Program-made: the position numbers and the translations under genes
Source of the DNA: Sphingobacterium wenxiniae
GTDB lineage: Bacteria; Bacteroidota; Bacteroidia; Sphingobacteriales; Sphingobacteriaceae
Length of the DNA stretch: 64,000 bases
Direction of reading: 5' to 3'
Assembly: GCF_900116225.1 (NCBI RefSeq)
Contig: NZ_FOZZ01000003.1
Location: 1 to 64,000 of the forward strand
Notes under the pieces: model-generated
What the model saw: only the letters and a program-made list of their open reading frames with translations
What the model was told of the DNA's origin: nothing
Databases searched by the model: none
Shown here: in pieces, positions 63,533-64,000 of the stretch
How the letters are laid out: every line of letters begins with the position of its first letter
How positions within the stretch are numbered: position 1 is the stretch's first letter

Positions 63533-64000
63533 CAACCTATGGTTAGTGATATACGCTACAACCGATTTACCCGCCGTTTCAACGGTGGTAGGCAGCTCTA
63601 GATCTACATGTACTTCTATTCGTTCGGTAAATCTCGGCCATGTCATTTTTATGGAAACCCGTGCCAATGATTTGGTCGGATCAGCAACATGTAGCCTGAG
63701 TTCTCCAGAAGGCAATGGATGAACCATCAACAGACAAGGATCACTTACCTCTATTTGGATGTCTCCATAGTCAAATAGAGAGGTTGTATCATGAAAAACA
63801 AACCCATACAAATTTAATTCCTTATGCCGTACAGCCTGAATGTCGGCTTCATTCTTCAATATTTGGACATTATCTTTGGCCAAGTAATCTTGTATCTGTG
63901 ATGTATCTTGAACATTTGGAACAATAATATAAGCATATTTCGCATTGGTGGGTGCCACACCATGCTTCAACCAGAGCGTAAACACATCCTTGGTCACATC
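63530..64000 (-). CDS. C-terminal part of a polysaccharide lyase 8-like protein (runs off the window)
   Basis: About 157 residues of the C-terminus are visible, continuing beyond base 64000. LWLKHGVAPTNAKYAYIIVP is the conserved C-terminal pattern of PL8 enzymes (chondroitin AC / hyaluronate / xanthan lyases), followed by a beta-rich end. PL8 cleaves uronic acid-containing glycans by beta-elimination outside the cytoplasm. The catalytic part is not in the window. The reading frame ends at 63530 just beside the GH88 remnant. Confidence 0.72.
   Translation of the reverse strand, partial: DVTKDVFTLWLKHGVAPTNAKYAYIIVPNVQDTSQIQDYLAKDNVQILKNEADIQAVRHKELNLYGFVFHDTTSLFDYGDIQIEVSDPCLLMVHPLPSGELRLHVADPTKSLARVSIKMTWPRFTERIEVHVDLELPTTVETAGKSVVAYITNHRL

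Noticed and set aside
1..64000. CRISPR arrays, tRNA or rRNA genes, insertion sequences and prophage
   Set aside because: No repeat-spacer arrays, no tRNA-like cloverleaf I could trust, no rRNA segments and no transposase or phage genes were seen.

Overview
The window looks like a chromosomal segment of a Bacteroidota species, most likely family Sphingobacteriaceae and probably Sphingobacterium. This is inference. It rests on AT-rich, coding-dense DNA, on several genes preceded by the Bacteroidota promoter pattern TTG-N18-20-TAnnTTTG, on the argF'-type (acyl-ornithine) carbamoyltransferase cluster, on an OstA-like protein and a hybrid propeller/Y_Y_Y sensor kinase, and on the general protein families. 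No rRNA, tRNA, CRISPR, phage or transposase gene was recognised.

Region 1 (1-17.9 kb) is mixed housekeeping. A 21-bp tandem repeat runs off the left edge. It is followed by asnS, a Sua5/YrdC protein, an SRPBCC protein, a yefM-yoeB toxin-antitoxin locus whose toxin has an in-frame amber codon, and a Crp-like regulator. A recF-dciA pair, a DUF4834 protein, a PH-like membrane protein and tilS lie on the minus strand. Then come a large OstA/LptA-like protein, rdgB, a propeller sensor kinase with its LuxR-type response regulator, a truncated PAS-type regulator remnant, a Mn-type superoxide dismutase, tadA, csaA, a CsbD-like small protein and an outer-membrane beta-barrel protein.

Region 2 (17.9-37.7 kb) starts with the sdhCAB operon (respiratory complex II), a 1256-residue NtrY-like kinase, a coiled-coil membrane protein, gmd and a lipocalin-like lipoprotein. 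An envelope group follows: two flippase-like (UPF0104) proteins, a PlsC acyltransferase, a family 2 glycosyltransferase, an SDR enzyme and an alpha/beta hydrolase. Then ruvC, an unrecognised protein with kinase-like motifs, and an Lrp/AsnC regulator. Ahead of the Lrp gene is a compact mini-ORF/hairpin/terminator unit.

Region 3 (37.7-42.6 kb) is an arginine operon on the minus strand, transcribed argD - argF' - argB - proC - argE. It uses N-acylated ornithine as the carbamoyl acceptor. The specificity-determining position of argF' is Val90, neither of the two residues I recall as characterised.

Region 4 (42.7-57.9 kb) is the S10-spc-alpha ribosomal cluster on the minus strand: rplC-D-W-B, rpsS, rplV, rpsC, rplP, rpmC, rpsQ, rplN-X-E, rpsN, rpsH, rplF-R, rpsE, rpmD, rplO, secY, map, infA, rpmJ, rpsM-K-D, rpoA, rplQ. 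It begins at rplC under its own promoter; rpsJ is not adjacent. A second promoter sits directly upstream of infA. Several larger gaps hold hairpins, one with a U-tract like an intrinsic terminator.

Region 5 (57.9-64 kb) looks accessory. It holds two tandem paralogous two-TM proteins, a DUF3667 protein, a RES/Xre toxin-antitoxin pair, an AraC regulator, a doubtful small membrane protein, a fibronectin-III protein, a coiled-coil protein, and the C-terminal part of a polysaccharide lyase 8-like gene. That gene is followed by a short remnant resembling the end of a GH88 unsaturated glucuronyl hydrolase.
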